The notes under the pieces were generated by a model. It made no database searches. It saw only the letters and a list, made by a program, of their open reading frames with translations, and had not been told where the DNA came from. 36,071 nt of DNA from Aquificales bacterium (GTDB lineage Bacteria; Aquificota; Aquificia; Aquificales; Aquificaceae), in assembly GCA_027078675.1 (NCBI GenBank), contig JALWWX010000232.1, positions 1 through 36,071 of the forward strand, read 5' to 3'. The position numbers and the translations under genes are program-made. Positions 24,423 through 32,762 of the stretch are shown here, in pieces; within the stretch, counting starts at the first letter, position 1; each line of letters starts with the position of its first letter.

Positions 24423-26504
24423 TTAAGGCTGAGGCGGACAGTTGGGATCACCTTGGTTACAGTTACAGCTTCCCGGACCCCAATTTTTTGAGAGGTAGTC
24501 AACTATAGCGGTAAAGGCAGGACCATTAACACCTCCGGGAACTGCACAGCCATTCATATCTATCATCCTTACTACGGTCTGTTGCCAATCTGCGTTCTTT
24601 TTTCCATCCAGAAGTACCATTTGTAAGTTGTGTTTGTTCTGCGTTATTACACAATCCGGACCGGTACCTTGATTCATTATGGTTATACCGTGACATACAC
24701 TACATGCCCTTTGGACGATTTCCCTTCCGAGCCATGTTGATACATCAGTTGTCTTTGTAGGATCAGCTATAGTAGCCAGATGGTTGATGATAGCGGATGC
24801 ATACTGTCCGTCAAGACCCCCAGGTATTTCACAACCTTCCGTATTAATCATCCTGTCAAGGGTTTGATACCAGGCTGTACTATCTTTACCTTGGAGAAGT
24901 TCAAAGGAATGCTGATAAGGATGTCTTGTTACAACAACAGAGGAGGGTGAAATAGATCCATCTTTATTAAGTCCACCTACTATAACACCGTGACATGTGT
25001 TACATGCCCACTGTGTAAGGAATGCTCCGTCCGTAGGCAGATTGGTGGAAGTTATTCCTGGACCGTAGTTGTTTGCAAGCCATGATGCAAAAGCGGTTTT
25101 TGCGACACCTCTTGGATCTGACGGATCAAGGGGCAAGGTACATCCTTCAACATCTATCATCCTGTCTATTGTTCTTTCCCACTCCTGTTGTGTTTTACCC
25201 TGAAGTAGAGCCATATCCCTACCTATGGGCATGGCGGTAACCCTATTCTGCTTTATTACATTGTCGGGATTAGTAGCATCTATTCCTACAGTTATACCGT
25301 GACACTGACCGCATGTTACCTTTATAGCTTCTTCCGTGCTGGCAAAGTCATTTATTGTGTACTCTTGTACTGTGGTAGAACCAGACCCAAAGTTTTGATC
25401 AAGGTATGTAGCCACTTTATCTATAGCACAATCTTCAAGACATTTCTGAAGATTTTGCGCGTTTGCGCATCCGCAAGAGTCCGCAGAGTCTGTTAAGTTA
25501 GGCAACTGAGCACCGTTTGCATAGATCATCCTTCTTATTGTTCTTTCCCAACCCTTTTTGGTTTTCTTACCTATAACGACAACATCCCACAAGGTTTGTG
25601 CATCCGTAACCCTCACTTTATTCTTACCTACAACGATACCGTGACATATGGTGCATGTGTTTTGAACTATTGTTTGTGCTGCGTTTGGAGATGACAGATC
25701 AACAGTAGGTTTGGTTCCACAGTTTGCACATCCTGGTCCGTAGTTTTGTGTCAAGTGACAGACTATCTTTTCAAAGACTGTGGCCGTACCAGGGTTATTA
25801 TTAACCCATGTACAATCAACAACACCTGTTATTATGCCTGCCTGACCCTCATCCCTTATTTTGAGACAATCCGCCTCTACGGGAGTAGGTGTCGCGTTCG
25901 TATCTACATGGTACTGCGCACCACCTGGAATTGCACAACCGTTCTTCTTTATCATCCTACATACTACAAATTCCCACTCCCACTGTTGTTTTCCGTCAAT
26001 AAGATTGATTGGACCGTTCAAGGGACTTGTGGTTGTAATTGCATTTCCGTTGATGCTTAGGTTATGACATGGACCACAAGCCAGCGTAAATAGCTGTGCG
26101 GGATCGGTAGGCAGGACTTTTGCGCTAACAGTATTCGGACCGAAGTTTTCCGAAAGCCACGTCACTATCATATTGTATGTTTCACCACCTATACCCCCAG
26201 GAACATTACAGCCGTTTTCTTGTATCATTCTTGCTACTGTCTTTTCCCAACCGTCCCTTGTCTTACCGTCCAACAGTTTTACATCCCAGCCTGTGGGACC
26301 GCTTGTTATCCGCCTTTCACCTATGACTATACCGTGACATGCCCCACAGTTTTCGGAAATATAGGAAGGCACATTAACTTGTGCCTTAGAAACATCAGCA
26401 GTCACTGGTATATAGTCTTTACTTCCACTACCCCCACAGCCTGCAAGTATAAATATTCCAAATAACAAAGAGGGTAACATAAGAATTTTTTTCTTTACAC
26501 CCAT
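24423..26504 (-). CDS. Hexahaem c-type cytochrome lipoprotein with six tandem monohaem domains
   Basis: Signal peptide II: residues 4-22 are hydrophobic and end in the lipobox L20-A-G-C23, followed by GGSGS, which is compatible with outer-membrane sorting. Six CxxCH haem motifs lie at Cys53, 143, 284, 398, 501 and 601. Each is followed about 36-51 residues later by an RMI motif (Met93, 184, 326, 449, 552, 647), the probable axial ligand, inside a repeated module LLxGK-W-xxT-xRMI-xxGC-xxP, closed by a helix ending in N-(F/Y/W)-G-P/S. This is six class I-like cytochrome domains in one 693-residue chain. It has its own promoter and terminator and no partner enzyme alongside. The likely role is electron transfer at or across the outer membrane; this is inference. 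I do not recognise a named family. Confidence 0.88.
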   Translation of the reverse strand: MGVKKKILMLPSLLFGIFILAGCGGSGSKDYIPVTADVSKAQVNVPSYISENCGACHGIVIGERRITSGPTGWDVKLLDGKTRDGWEKTVARMIQENGCNVPGGIGGETYNMIVTWLSENFGPNTVSAKVLPTDPAQLFTLACGPCHNLSINGNAITTTSPLNGPINLIDGKQQWEWEFVVCRMIKKNGCAIPGGAQYHVDTNATPTPVEADCLKIRDEGQAGIITGVVDCTWVNNNPGTATVFEKIVCHLTQNYGPGCANCGTKPTVDLSSPNAAQTIVQNTCTICHGIVVGKNKVRVTDAQTLWDVVVIGKKTKKGWERTIRRMIYANGAQLPNLTDSADSCGCANAQNLQKCLEDCAIDKVATYLDQNFGSGSTTVQEYTINDFASTEEAIKVTCGQCHGITVGIDATNPDNVIKQNRVTAMPIGRDMALLQGKTQQEWERTIDRMIDVEGCTLPLDPSDPRGVAKTAFASWLANNYGPGITSTNLPTDGAFLTQWACNTCHGVIVGGLNKDGSISPSSVVVTRHPYQHSFELLQGKDSTAWYQTLDRMINTEGCEIPGGLDGQYASAIINHLATIADPTKTTDVSTWLGREIVQRACSVCHGITIMNQGTGPDCVITQNKHNLQMVLLDGKKNADWQQTVVRMIDMNGCAVPGGVNGPAFTAIVDYLSKNWGPGSCNCNQGDPNCPPQP

Positions 26505-26541
26505 GCACGTACCCTCCTTTTGATCAATAAGTTTCTATTTT

Positions 26542-26570
26542 AATATATTTTCCAAAAGGGAGTGTTGCAA
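26542..26570 (-). promoter_or_regulatory. Sigma70-type promoter of the hexahaem cytochrome gene
   Basis: On the minus strand TTGCAA (26570-26565) and TATATT (26547-26542) are separated by exactly 17 bp. The predicted start near 26535 gives a leader of about 30 nt with AAAGGAGGG before the ATG at 26504. The -35 box is a perfect palindrome, 26 bp before the divergent trpD start. Confidence 0.65.
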
Positions 26571-26595
26571 ATAAAGATGATTTATAATCCTTATA

Positions 26596-27618
26596 ATGAG
26601 AATGATTAAGGATTACATAAGGAAGATATCGGAATATAAGAACTTGACGGAGGAAGAGGCATACAATCTTATAAAGGCAATAATTGAGGGGGAAGTAAGC
26701 CATGCACAAATAGGTGCTGTATTGATGGGTTTAAAGATGAAGGGGGAGGATGTTGATGAAATTAAGGGAACAGCGAAGGTTATGAGAGAAAAGGCAAGGA
26801 AACTTCCCGTAAGCGATCCGGAAAACCTTCTTGATACATGCGGTACCGGTGGTGATAATGTTGGTACGTTCAATGTATCAACCGTTACCGCCTTTGTTGT
26901 TGCGGGTGCTGGTGGAAGGGTTGCAAAGCACGGAAACAGATCCATATCTTCCAAATGTGGTAGTGCGGATTTTCTTGAGATGGTGGGTGCGAAAATAGAT
27001 ATAGAGCCGGATAATATGGCAAAGATACTTGAGGAGATAGGTATAGGATTTATGTTTGCTCCTATATATCATCCCGCTATGAAAAATGTGATGGGTCCCC
27101 GTAAGGAGATAGGCATAAGAAGTATATTTAATCTTGTAGGACCTCTGTCAAACCCAGCGGGTGCGGGAAGGCAACTTTTGGGTGTATTCTCTGGGGATCT
27201 TGTTGAAAAACTTATACATGTTCTTAAAGATTTAGGGGTTAAAAGGGCATTTGTCGTTCACGGTGAAGACGGTATAGATGAGGTTTCTCTTTCAGCTCCT
27301 ACTATAGTGGGTGAGTTGAAAGACGGCAATATAAATATTTATAAGTTTGAACCTGAGGAGCTTGGGTTTAAAAGGATAGTTCTTGAGGATATATGTGTTA
27401 AGTCACCGGAAGATAGTGTGGAGGCAGGACTTTCCGTTTTAAGGGGTGAAGAGGGTCCCTATCTTGATATGGTTTTGCTTAATTCCGCTTTCGGAATAGT
27501 GGCATGCGGTATAACGGATGATCTTAAAGAGGCTGTTGATATAGCCAGGGAATCTATAAAGAGCGGTAAGGCTAAGGAAAAGCTTGATAAATTTATAGAG
27601 CTTACCAGAAAGTTTTGA
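26596..27618 (+). CDS. trpD: Anthranilate phosphoribosyltransferase
   Basis: It transfers phosphoribose from PRPP to anthranilate in tryptophan synthesis. The PRPP-binding loop GTGGD is at 83-87 (DTCGTGGDNVGTFNVST). KHGNRSISSKCGSADFLEMVG and FAPIYHPAMKNVMGPRKEIG with RSIFNLVGPLSNPAG are diagnostic. The 340-residue length is normal. There is no SD before the ATG at 26596 or the in-frame ATG at 26602, and TATAAT at 26583-26588 is 7 nt upstream, so a leaderless message is possible (no matching -35 found). No other trp gene is near. The stop directly abuts mqnA. Confidence 0.94.
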   Translation: MRMIKDYIRKISEYKNLTEEEAYNLIKAIIEGEVSHAQIGAVLMGLKMKGEDVDEIKGTAKVMREKARKLPVSDPENLLDTCGTGGDNVGTFNVSTVTAFVVAGAGGRVAKHGNRSISSKCGSADFLEMVGAKIDIEPDNMAKILEEIGIGFMFAPIYHPAMKNVMGPRKEIGIRSIFNLVGPLSNPAGAGRQLLGVFSGDLVEKLIHVLKDLGVKRAFVVHGEDGIDEVSLSAPTIVGELKDGNINIYKFEPEELGFKRIVLEDICVKSPEDSVEAGLSVLRGEEGPYLDMVLLNSAFGIVACGITDDLKEAVDIARESIKSGKAKEKLDKFIELTRKF

Positions 27619-28386
27619 ATGCTTAGAATAGGAAAAGTTTATTATCTCAATACAATACCTTTATTTGAATTTATTGATTGCGAATTCGTTGAATTGGTTG
27701 AAGGCTCTCCTTCAGAGCTTGTTCATCTGTTAAGGAGGGGGGAGATTGACGGCGGTATAGTTTCATCCGTTGAATACTTCCTTAACGGTGACAATTACTG
27801 TGTTCTGCCTGATATATCTATATCTTCCAAAAGAAAGATCTGTTCGGTAATGATTTTTTCTAAGAAGCCTCTGTGGGAAGTAGGTAAGTTTTTTATAACT
27901 CCTGAGTCTTTAACATCAAGGATATTTTCTTTATATCTCCTAAGTTACATTTATGGTGTAAAGGTTGAGGAAGTAAAAAGCAGAGAGGAAGCGGATGCTA
28001 TTCTCTTGATAGGTGACGATGCCCTTTCGGAAATGCAAAGAGGTGTATATCCTTTTGTTTACGATCTTGCTGAGGAATGGTACAGAATATTTAAACTGCC
28101 CTTTATATTCGCTCTCTTCCTTTTCAGAAAGGATATTGTTAAATCAAAACATAGGGAGATTCATATATTTAAAAAACAAGTAATACATTCTATAAGAAAA
28201 TTTTATAATAAGCTCAGAACGGGAGAAATTTACTTCTATTCTGACCATATAGGTAAATATTTCCTAAGCTGTATTGATTACACTTTAACAGATGAACACA
28301 AGAAGTCACTATTTAAGCTTAGGGATATAGTTCGCCTTTTTCAACCCATCAGAGAAAAGAACCTGCCTTGCACTTGGTGTTTATAA
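27619..28386 (+). CDS. mqnA: Chorismate dehydratase MqnA (futalosine menaquinone pathway)
   Basis: MqnA dehydrates chorismate to 3-[(1-carboxyvinyl)oxy]benzoate, the first step of the futalosine route to menaquinone. The frame begins IGKVYYLNTIPLFEF, then GSPSELVHLLRRGEIDGGIVS and EADAILLIGDDALSEM, all typical of the periplasmic-binding-fold MqnA family. The length is 255 residues. The ATG directly follows the trpD stop, so the two chorismate-branch genes are co-transcribed. Aquificaceae make menaquinone-type (methionaquinone) quinones, which fits. The 3' end overlaps hpf convergently by 38 bp. Confidence 0.88.
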   Translation: MLRIGKVYYLNTIPLFEFIDCEFVELVEGSPSELVHLLRRGEIDGGIVSSVEYFLNGDNYCVLPDISISSKRKICSVMIFSKKPLWEVGKFFITPESLTSRIFSLYLLSYIYGVKVEEVKSREEADAILLIGDDALSEMQRGVYPFVYDLAEEWYRIFKLPFIFALFLFRKDIVKSKHREIHIFKKQVIHSIRKFYNKLRTGEIYFYSDHIGKYFLSCIDYTLTDEHKKSLFKLRDIVRLFQPIREKNLPCTWCL

Positions 28387-28960
28387 TACCGTAATTTCCT
28401 CCTTTTTTCCTGTATGCTATTCTCAGTTCTCCGGTCTTCATATCAACAAAAGGTATAAAGAAGGCTCCGGATTCTTGAAGTTCCATTATTGCATCTTCCA
28501 CGCTCATAGGTTTTTCTATGCTAAGTTCTTCTTCTACGATGAGGGGTCTTTCTCTTTCCTCGGGCGGAAGGGGTTGGGGTGTATGCATCTCTTCCTTTAT
28601 TTTTGCACTTTTCCTTCTAAGTTCTAACCTCCTCTGTTTTAATTTTATAAGTTGCCTTTCAACTTCATCAAGAACTTTGTCAAGGGCGGTGAATACATCG
28701 GGGTCTTCTTCCCATGCATGTATAGCACCACCGCCAGCTGTCTTCAGATATATATCAAGATCAACCCTGTACATAGTAGGATGGCTTTCACCGGCAAAAT
28801 CCTTATGCTTTGACCTTACACTTGATAGGGTTACGATAGCTTCTATTTGATCCTCTCCCGCTTCTCTTAGATACCTGTTAAATCTGCTTAGTTTACCTTC
28901 AATAAAGCTTTTCATTGCTTCGGTAAATTCAATATCTTTTCCCCTGAATTCAATATTCAT
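28349..28960 (-). CDS. hpf: Long-form ribosome hibernation promoting factor
   Basis: The N-terminal S30AE domain (1-110) starts MNIEFRGKDIEFTEAMKSFI and binds the 30S decoding region. After a charged linker (about 110-150), the C-terminal domain SVEDAIMELQESGAFFIPFVD...GELRIAYRKKGGNYGII is the dimerisation domain that joins two 70S into 100S ribosomes. I chose ATG 28960 over 28975 because GGAGG (28973-28969) lies 8 nt upstream and this ATG overlaps the preceding stop as ATGA. That gives 203 residues. It is the last gene of the tonB-to-hpf run. Confidence 0.93.
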   Translation of the reverse strand: MNIEFRGKDIEFTEAMKSFIEGKLSRFNRYLREAGEDQIEAIVTLSSVRSKHKDFAGESHPTMYRVDLDIYLKTAGGGAIHAWEEDPDVFTALDKVLDEVERQLIKLKQRRLELRRKSAKIKEEMHTPQPLPPEERERPLIVEEELSIEKPMSVEDAIMELQESGAFFIPFVDMKTGELRIAYRKKGGNYGIINTKCKAGSFL

Positions 28961-30456
28961 TCCCTTAACCTCCATATTCTGAATCCTGGTTTATTTAAAA
29001 TTCTACCCTTTCTTATACCGCTTTTGAAGGGTTGACTTTCTTCAAAGCCTTCTGATACAAATATTGTATCATCGCTGACTGTATTTGTTATTTCAACCCT
29101 TACTCCTTTGAAGAGGGAATCTTCTTTAATACCGAGCTTTTCTGCTGTTTTTTTATTAATGTACACTTTTTGTTCCCTTTCAAGTCCGTGAAGCCAAGGA
29201 TACCAGTGTCCCCATATTTCTACTGGGGAATCTCCTACTATTACATATATATCTCCATACCTTAAATCATAGGTTTCCTTCGTATCTATTTTTGAATCCC
29301 TGAGGTCATTTTTATAAATTGTAGGTTCCTCTTGTCCGCTTATATCAAATATGTAACTAATTGTATCTTCAACCGTGTATGGAAAATTTTGAAGTTTAAC
29401 GCTTTTAGTTTCATAAGCAAAGGGATTAAAGAGGGGGGTGGTTTCTCTTTCTTTGAAAAGGGGTAAGGGTATTATTACATTGCTGTTCATTGCTGTGAAA
29501 TCGGGAAGAAGGCTAAAGGAGATCCTTTCCTGATTTTCGGGAAGGCTATCAAATTCATAAAGGGTGTTATCTACGGAAATTATCAAGTCGTGACTTTCCA
29601 AGTTTATATCCTTAAGCTCTTTTATTTCCACATTTGTTATATTTCCTATGAAGGCGTATTCCGTTCCGTACGATGTTCTCAGATGTTTTATAAAGCTTAT
29701 TACAAAATACCTGAGTGGTGATTTGAGAAGAGTTTCGCTGACTATAATGAGGCTTTCTTTTGTAGTTTCAAGATAGGATTTTAATCTATTCCACGGTTCA
29801 TTCTTTCCTTCTAATATGTTTTCAAGTGTGTTTTTAAGTTGATAAGGGTTCATCAGTAAATTTATATTTGCTTTAGCGGACAGTGTGTTGTACCTTGAAG
29901 AGATATTAACAAGGTATGATCCCTTTTCCACCGCATCCATTATCCATCTTGTTGCCATAACTTCCGAGTTAACGGGATCCGTTTCCAGCGCTATTATAAG
30001 CTTCATATTTGACCATTCATAGGGAGGTACGGATGAAGGTTTAAAGGGCAAGAATACGCCCGTTGTATATATGTCTTTTGTAAGCTTTCTCAATACCTTA
30101 TAGTCTTCAATTGTTGAGAATTTACCCATGATAGCTGCGGGTTTCTTTATTGGCCTTTTTGATAAAAGTGCCTTCACTTCTTCTATATCACTTTTTATAA
30201 ATTCCCTTTCCTTTCTTATAAGAATGTCCTTTATCCTGTAAGGGAGTTTGTCCGTTTCACCTATGAGAGCTATTCCCTTATTGCACAGGCTTCCTACTGA
30301 GTTTTTATCGTAAGGGTGCCCGTATAAATCAACGATTTCTTCATCCTTCATATAAGCAATAAAACCACAATGGCAACCACATCCGAAACAATAACCACAA
30401 ACTTCCCTGTTAAATTTTTTTATGCTTAAGGGAACATCCGTGGGTTTCAGGTTCAC
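28957..30456 (-). CDS. Small molybdopterin-oxidoreductase-like protein
   Basis: The N-terminus has a complete [4Fe-4S] motif, C23-x2-C26-x3-C30-x27-C58 (CGYCFGCGCHCG...GSLCNKG), as in formate dehydrogenase/nitrate reductase alpha subunits. The middle part follows the MopB fold (LIIALETDPVNSEVMATRW, GSYLVNISSRYNTLSAKANI). The C-terminal ~100 residues look like the MopB cofactor-binding cap (VYINKKTAEKLGIKEDSL). At 499 residues it is far shorter than the usual 700-1000, and no obvious Cys/Sec/Ser Mo-ligand segment is seen, so catalysis is uncertain. GTG start; GTGA overlap with fabI upstream and ATGA overlap with hpf downstream. Confidence 0.75.
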   Translation of the reverse strand: MNLKPTDVPLSIKKFNREVCGYCFGCGCHCGFIAYMKDEEIVDLYGHPYDKNSVGSLCNKGIALIGETDKLPYRIKDILIRKEREFIKSDIEEVKALLSKRPIKKPAAIMGKFSTIEDYKVLRKLTKDIYTTGVFLPFKPSSVPPYEWSNMKLIIALETDPVNSEVMATRWIMDAVEKGSYLVNISSRYNTLSAKANINLLMNPYQLKNTLENILEGKNEPWNRLKSYLETTKESLIIVSETLLKSPLRYFVISFIKHLRTSYGTEYAFIGNITNVEIKELKDINLESHDLIISVDNTLYEFDSLPENQERISFSLLPDFTAMNSNVIIPLPLFKERETTPLFNPFAYETKSVKLQNFPYTVEDTISYIFDISGQEEPTIYKNDLRDSKIDTKETYDLRYGDIYVIVGDSPVEIWGHWYPWLHGLEREQKVYINKKTAEKLGIKEDSLFKGVRVEITNTVSDDTIFVSEGFEESQPFKSGIRKGRILNKPGFRIWRLRE

Positions 30457-31265
30457 TTCTCAAAAACCTCTTTTTTTATCTCCTCTTCTTTACCGAAAAC
30501 CCCCATTATATGATATCCATAATCCACATGTATAACTTCGCCCGTTATTGCCCTTGCTTTTTCACTGCACAAAAATACTGCAACATCTCCTACATCTTCT
30601 ATTGTTGTGGGTTTACCGAAGGGATTTACCTTTATTGAATGTTCCATAAGAAGATGAAAGCCTGTTATACTGAATGCAGCAAGTGTTCTTATGGGACCTG
30701 CGGATATACAGTTTATCCTGTGACCGAATTTTGCTATATCGTATGCAAGGTATCTTACAGAACTTTCAAGGGCTGCTTTTGCTATACCCATCACATTGTA
30801 ATGAGGAACCACCTTTTCCGCACCGTAATAGGAGAGAGTAAGTACTGATCCGTTCCTTCCTTCCATAAGAGGGAGTAATTCCCTTACGAGGGCAGTAAGG
30901 GAATAGACGGAAACCTCCATGGCTATTTTAAAGCCTTCTCTGGAGGTGTTAAGATAAGCGTTTTTAAATTCCTCCTTTGGAGCATAAGCTATGGAATGAA
31001 TTATTATGTCAAGGGCGCCCCATCTTTCCTTGATGGCTTCTTTTAAGTTTTTTATGTCCTCATCGGAAGTTACATCGCACTTAACAAGAAAGTCCGTTTC
31101 AAGGGCTTCCGCTACCGACCTTACCCTTTTGAGCAAATTTTCATTTGCATAGGATATACATAAGTCCGCACCCTCTTCTTTAAAGGCTTTGGCTATACCG
31201 TAAGCTATACTTTTGTCGTTAGCTATACCAGTAATAAGCGCCTTTTTCCCTTCAAGCAGGGCCAT
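30453..31265 (-). CDS. fabI: Enoyl-[acyl-carrier-protein] reductase (NADH)
   Basis: It catalyses the last reduction of the fatty-acid elongation cycle. It is a short-chain dehydrogenase fold with the FabI-type start GKKALITGIANDKSIAYGIA, SIAYAPKEEF, the catalytic Tyr/Lys segment YYGAEKVVPHYNVMGIAKAALE, and SAGPIRTLAAFSI then GEVIHVDYGYHIMG. The length of 270 residues is usual. AAAGGAGGT precedes the ATG. It lies 12 bp after the aldolase and overlaps the molybdopterin-like gene by 4 bp. Confidence 0.95.
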   Translation of the reverse strand: MALLEGKKALITGIANDKSIAYGIAKAFKEEGADLCISYANENLLKRVRSVAEALETDFLVKCDVTSDEDIKNLKEAIKERWGALDIIIHSIAYAPKEEFKNAYLNTSREGFKIAMEVSVYSLTALVRELLPLMEGRNGSVLTLSYYGAEKVVPHYNVMGIAKAALESSVRYLAYDIAKFGHRINCISAGPIRTLAAFSITGFHLLMEHSIKVNPFGKPTTIEDVGDVAVFLCSEKARAITGEVIHVDYGYHIMGVFGKEEEIKKEVFEK

Positions 31266-31277
31266 AAATTACCTCCT

Positions 31278-32075
31278 TTATTTGCGGAGTATTTCAAGGG
31301 CTTCTTCAACAGATCCTTTATTATAAACAATGTGAGCCATTGCCATTACCATTTTCTTTGGATCTTCCGCTTGAAATATGTTCCTGCCTATGGATAAACC
31401 CGCCGCTCCTGCATCCATAGCACCCTTTACCATTTCTAAAACGTCCCTCTCCGATTTCATCTTTGGACCCCCCGCTATCACAACGGGTATGGGGCATCCC
31501 TCAACCACCTTCCTGAAGCTTTCAGGATTTCCCGTATAAGGTACCTTTACTATATCCGCACCCAGCTCTGCACCTATTCTTGCGCAGTGTGCTACCACAT
31601 TTACATCGTATTGATCTTCAATATTCGGACCCCTTCCGTAAACCATAGCAAGCAGAGGCATCTGCCATTCATCACACAAGGCTGATACTTTACCGAAATC
31701 CCTCAACATCTCCCTTTCCATTTCCGCTCCTATGTTCACGTGTATTGATACCCCGTCCGCCCCCAGCTTTATGGCTTCTTCCACCGTACAGACCAAAGTT
31801 TTTTCATTCTTGGTAGGTGCCAAATCTGTTGATGCGGACATATGGATTATCAGTCCTATGTCCTTACCTTTGCCCCTGTGCCCAGCCCTTACCATACCTT
31901 TGTGTATAATAACCGCAGATGCTCCTCCCTCCGCCACGAGATCTATTGTTTTTTTGATATTTTCAATACCCTTTATAGGTCCGGAGCTTACACCGTGATC
32001 CATAGGAACAAAAATTGCATGTCCCGTATTTCTGTCTATAATTCGTTCAATCCTTACCTGCTTTCCTATACCCAT
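31278..32075 (-). CDS. ADTH synthase / DhnA-type class I aldolase (archaeal AroA' family)
   Basis: A TIM-barrel Schiff-base aldolase of 265 residues. [54 protein letters not shown] and [11 protein letters not shown] (Schiff-base Lys177) match, from memory, Methanocaldococcus 2-amino-3,7-dideoxy-D-threo-hept-6-ulosonate synthase (MJ0400) more closely than DhnA fructose-bisphosphate aldolases. ADTH synthase opens the alternative route to dehydroquinate; the relatives act in glycolysis/gluconeogenesis. Sequence alone does not decide. The SD GGGAGG overlaps the end of tonB, and the ATG is 3 bp after its stop. Confidence 0.8.
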   Translation of the reverse strand: MGIGKQVRIERIIDRNTGHAIFVPMDHGVSSGPIKGIENIKKTIDLVAEGGASAVIIHKGMVRAGHRGKGKDIGLIIHMSASTDLAPTKNEKTLVCTVEEAIKLGADGVSIHVNIGAEMEREMLRDFGKVSALCDEWQMPLLAMVYGRGPNIEDQYDVNVVAHCARIGAELGADIVKVPYTGNPESFRKVVEGCPIPVVIAGGPKMKSERDVLEMVKGAMDAGAAGLSIGRNIFQAEDPKKMVMAMAHIVYNKGSVEEALEILRK

Positions 32076-32078
32076 TTT

Positions 32079-32756
32079 TCAACCTCCCGTAAATCTAAAT
32101 ACAACTTCACCCGTTTGTACAAAATCAACGGGCAATGCTTCAAACTTAACCAGCTTTATATATCTTAACAGTGTACTGTCTATTTTGGCATTTCCGCTTC
32201 TTTGTACTATTACAGCCTTTATAACCCTTCCGTAAGGATTTACCCATATTTTAATCCTCAAAGGAGCCGGAAACTCTTGTGTTACAAGGTAAGGTAGTGG
32301 TGGAGTGTAGATTATCTTTCTATTTCCTGCGGAGAAAGTTATACCGCTTCCCGATACCACCGCGGATATGGAACCTATACTCTTTCCGTGGGCTGTAGTT
32401 CCCTTTTCCTTATGTTCCTTAAGCTTCTCCCTTACAGACTCTTGGATACTTGCAAGGATCCTTACATCCTCTTCTTTTTTCTTTTCCACCTTTACAGGTA
32501 CATCCCCTTCCTTGTGAGCTTTTTCAACTACAGCTGTTGCTTTTTTATTAACCTTTGAAACCTTTTTTTGCTTAGCCACTTTTGGAGGAGGACTTTTTAT
32601 CGTTACCTCCCTTATCTTTATCTTTAGTGGTTGGGATTCGGGAATATCAATGTGTGTTACGAGGAATAGGCTTGCAAATCCTGTGAATATAAGAAGGTTT
32701 ATAAATAAGGAACCTGTCCAGTAAGCGAGATCCTCTTTACTTATCCTTAAATTCAT
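32079..32756 (-). CDS. tonB: TonB-family energy-transducing protein
   Basis: TonB couples the inner-membrane proton motive force to outer-membrane transporters. An N-terminal membrane anchor (about 14-34: TGSLFINLLIFTGFASLFLV) is followed by a Pro/Lys linker (SPPPKVAKQKK) and a charged coiled region. The C-terminal domain has the TonB pattern APLRIKIWVNPYGRVIKAVIV, SGNAKIDSTLLRYIKLVKFEALP. The length is 225 residues. No exbB/exbD or TonB-dependent receptor is visible here. The ATG lacks an SD and lies close to the duplicated AT-rich palindromes upstream. It heads a five-gene run ending in hpf. Confidence 0.85.
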   Translation of the reverse strand: MNLRISKEDLAYWTGSLFINLLIFTGFASLFLVTHIDIPESQPLKIKIREVTIKSPPPKVAKQKKVSKVNKKATAVVEKAHKEGDVPVKVEKKKEEDVRILASIQESVREKLKEHKEKGTTAHGKSIGSISAVVSGSGITFSAGNRKIIYTPPLPYLVTQEFPAPLRIKIWVNPYGRVIKAVIVQRSGNAKIDSTLLRYIKLVKFEALPVDFVQTGEVVFRFTGG

Positions 32757-32762
32757 GGAATA

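Noticed and set aside
25299-26465. Several open frames on the plus strand opposite the hexahaem cytochrome
   Set aside because: They are Cys/Tyr-rich mirror translations of the repeated cytochrome coding sequence, without SD sites.
24423-26504. Periplasmic nitrite/tetrathionate-type multihaem cytochrome
   Set aside because: Haem motifs are ~100 residues apart with Met ligand candidates, unlike densely packed bis-His multihaem enzymes.
26565-26588. TTGCAA/TATAAT as a plus-strand promoter for trpD
   Set aside because: The spacer is only 12 bp; the same TTGCAA fits the minus-strand cytochrome promoter with an exact 17-bp spacer.
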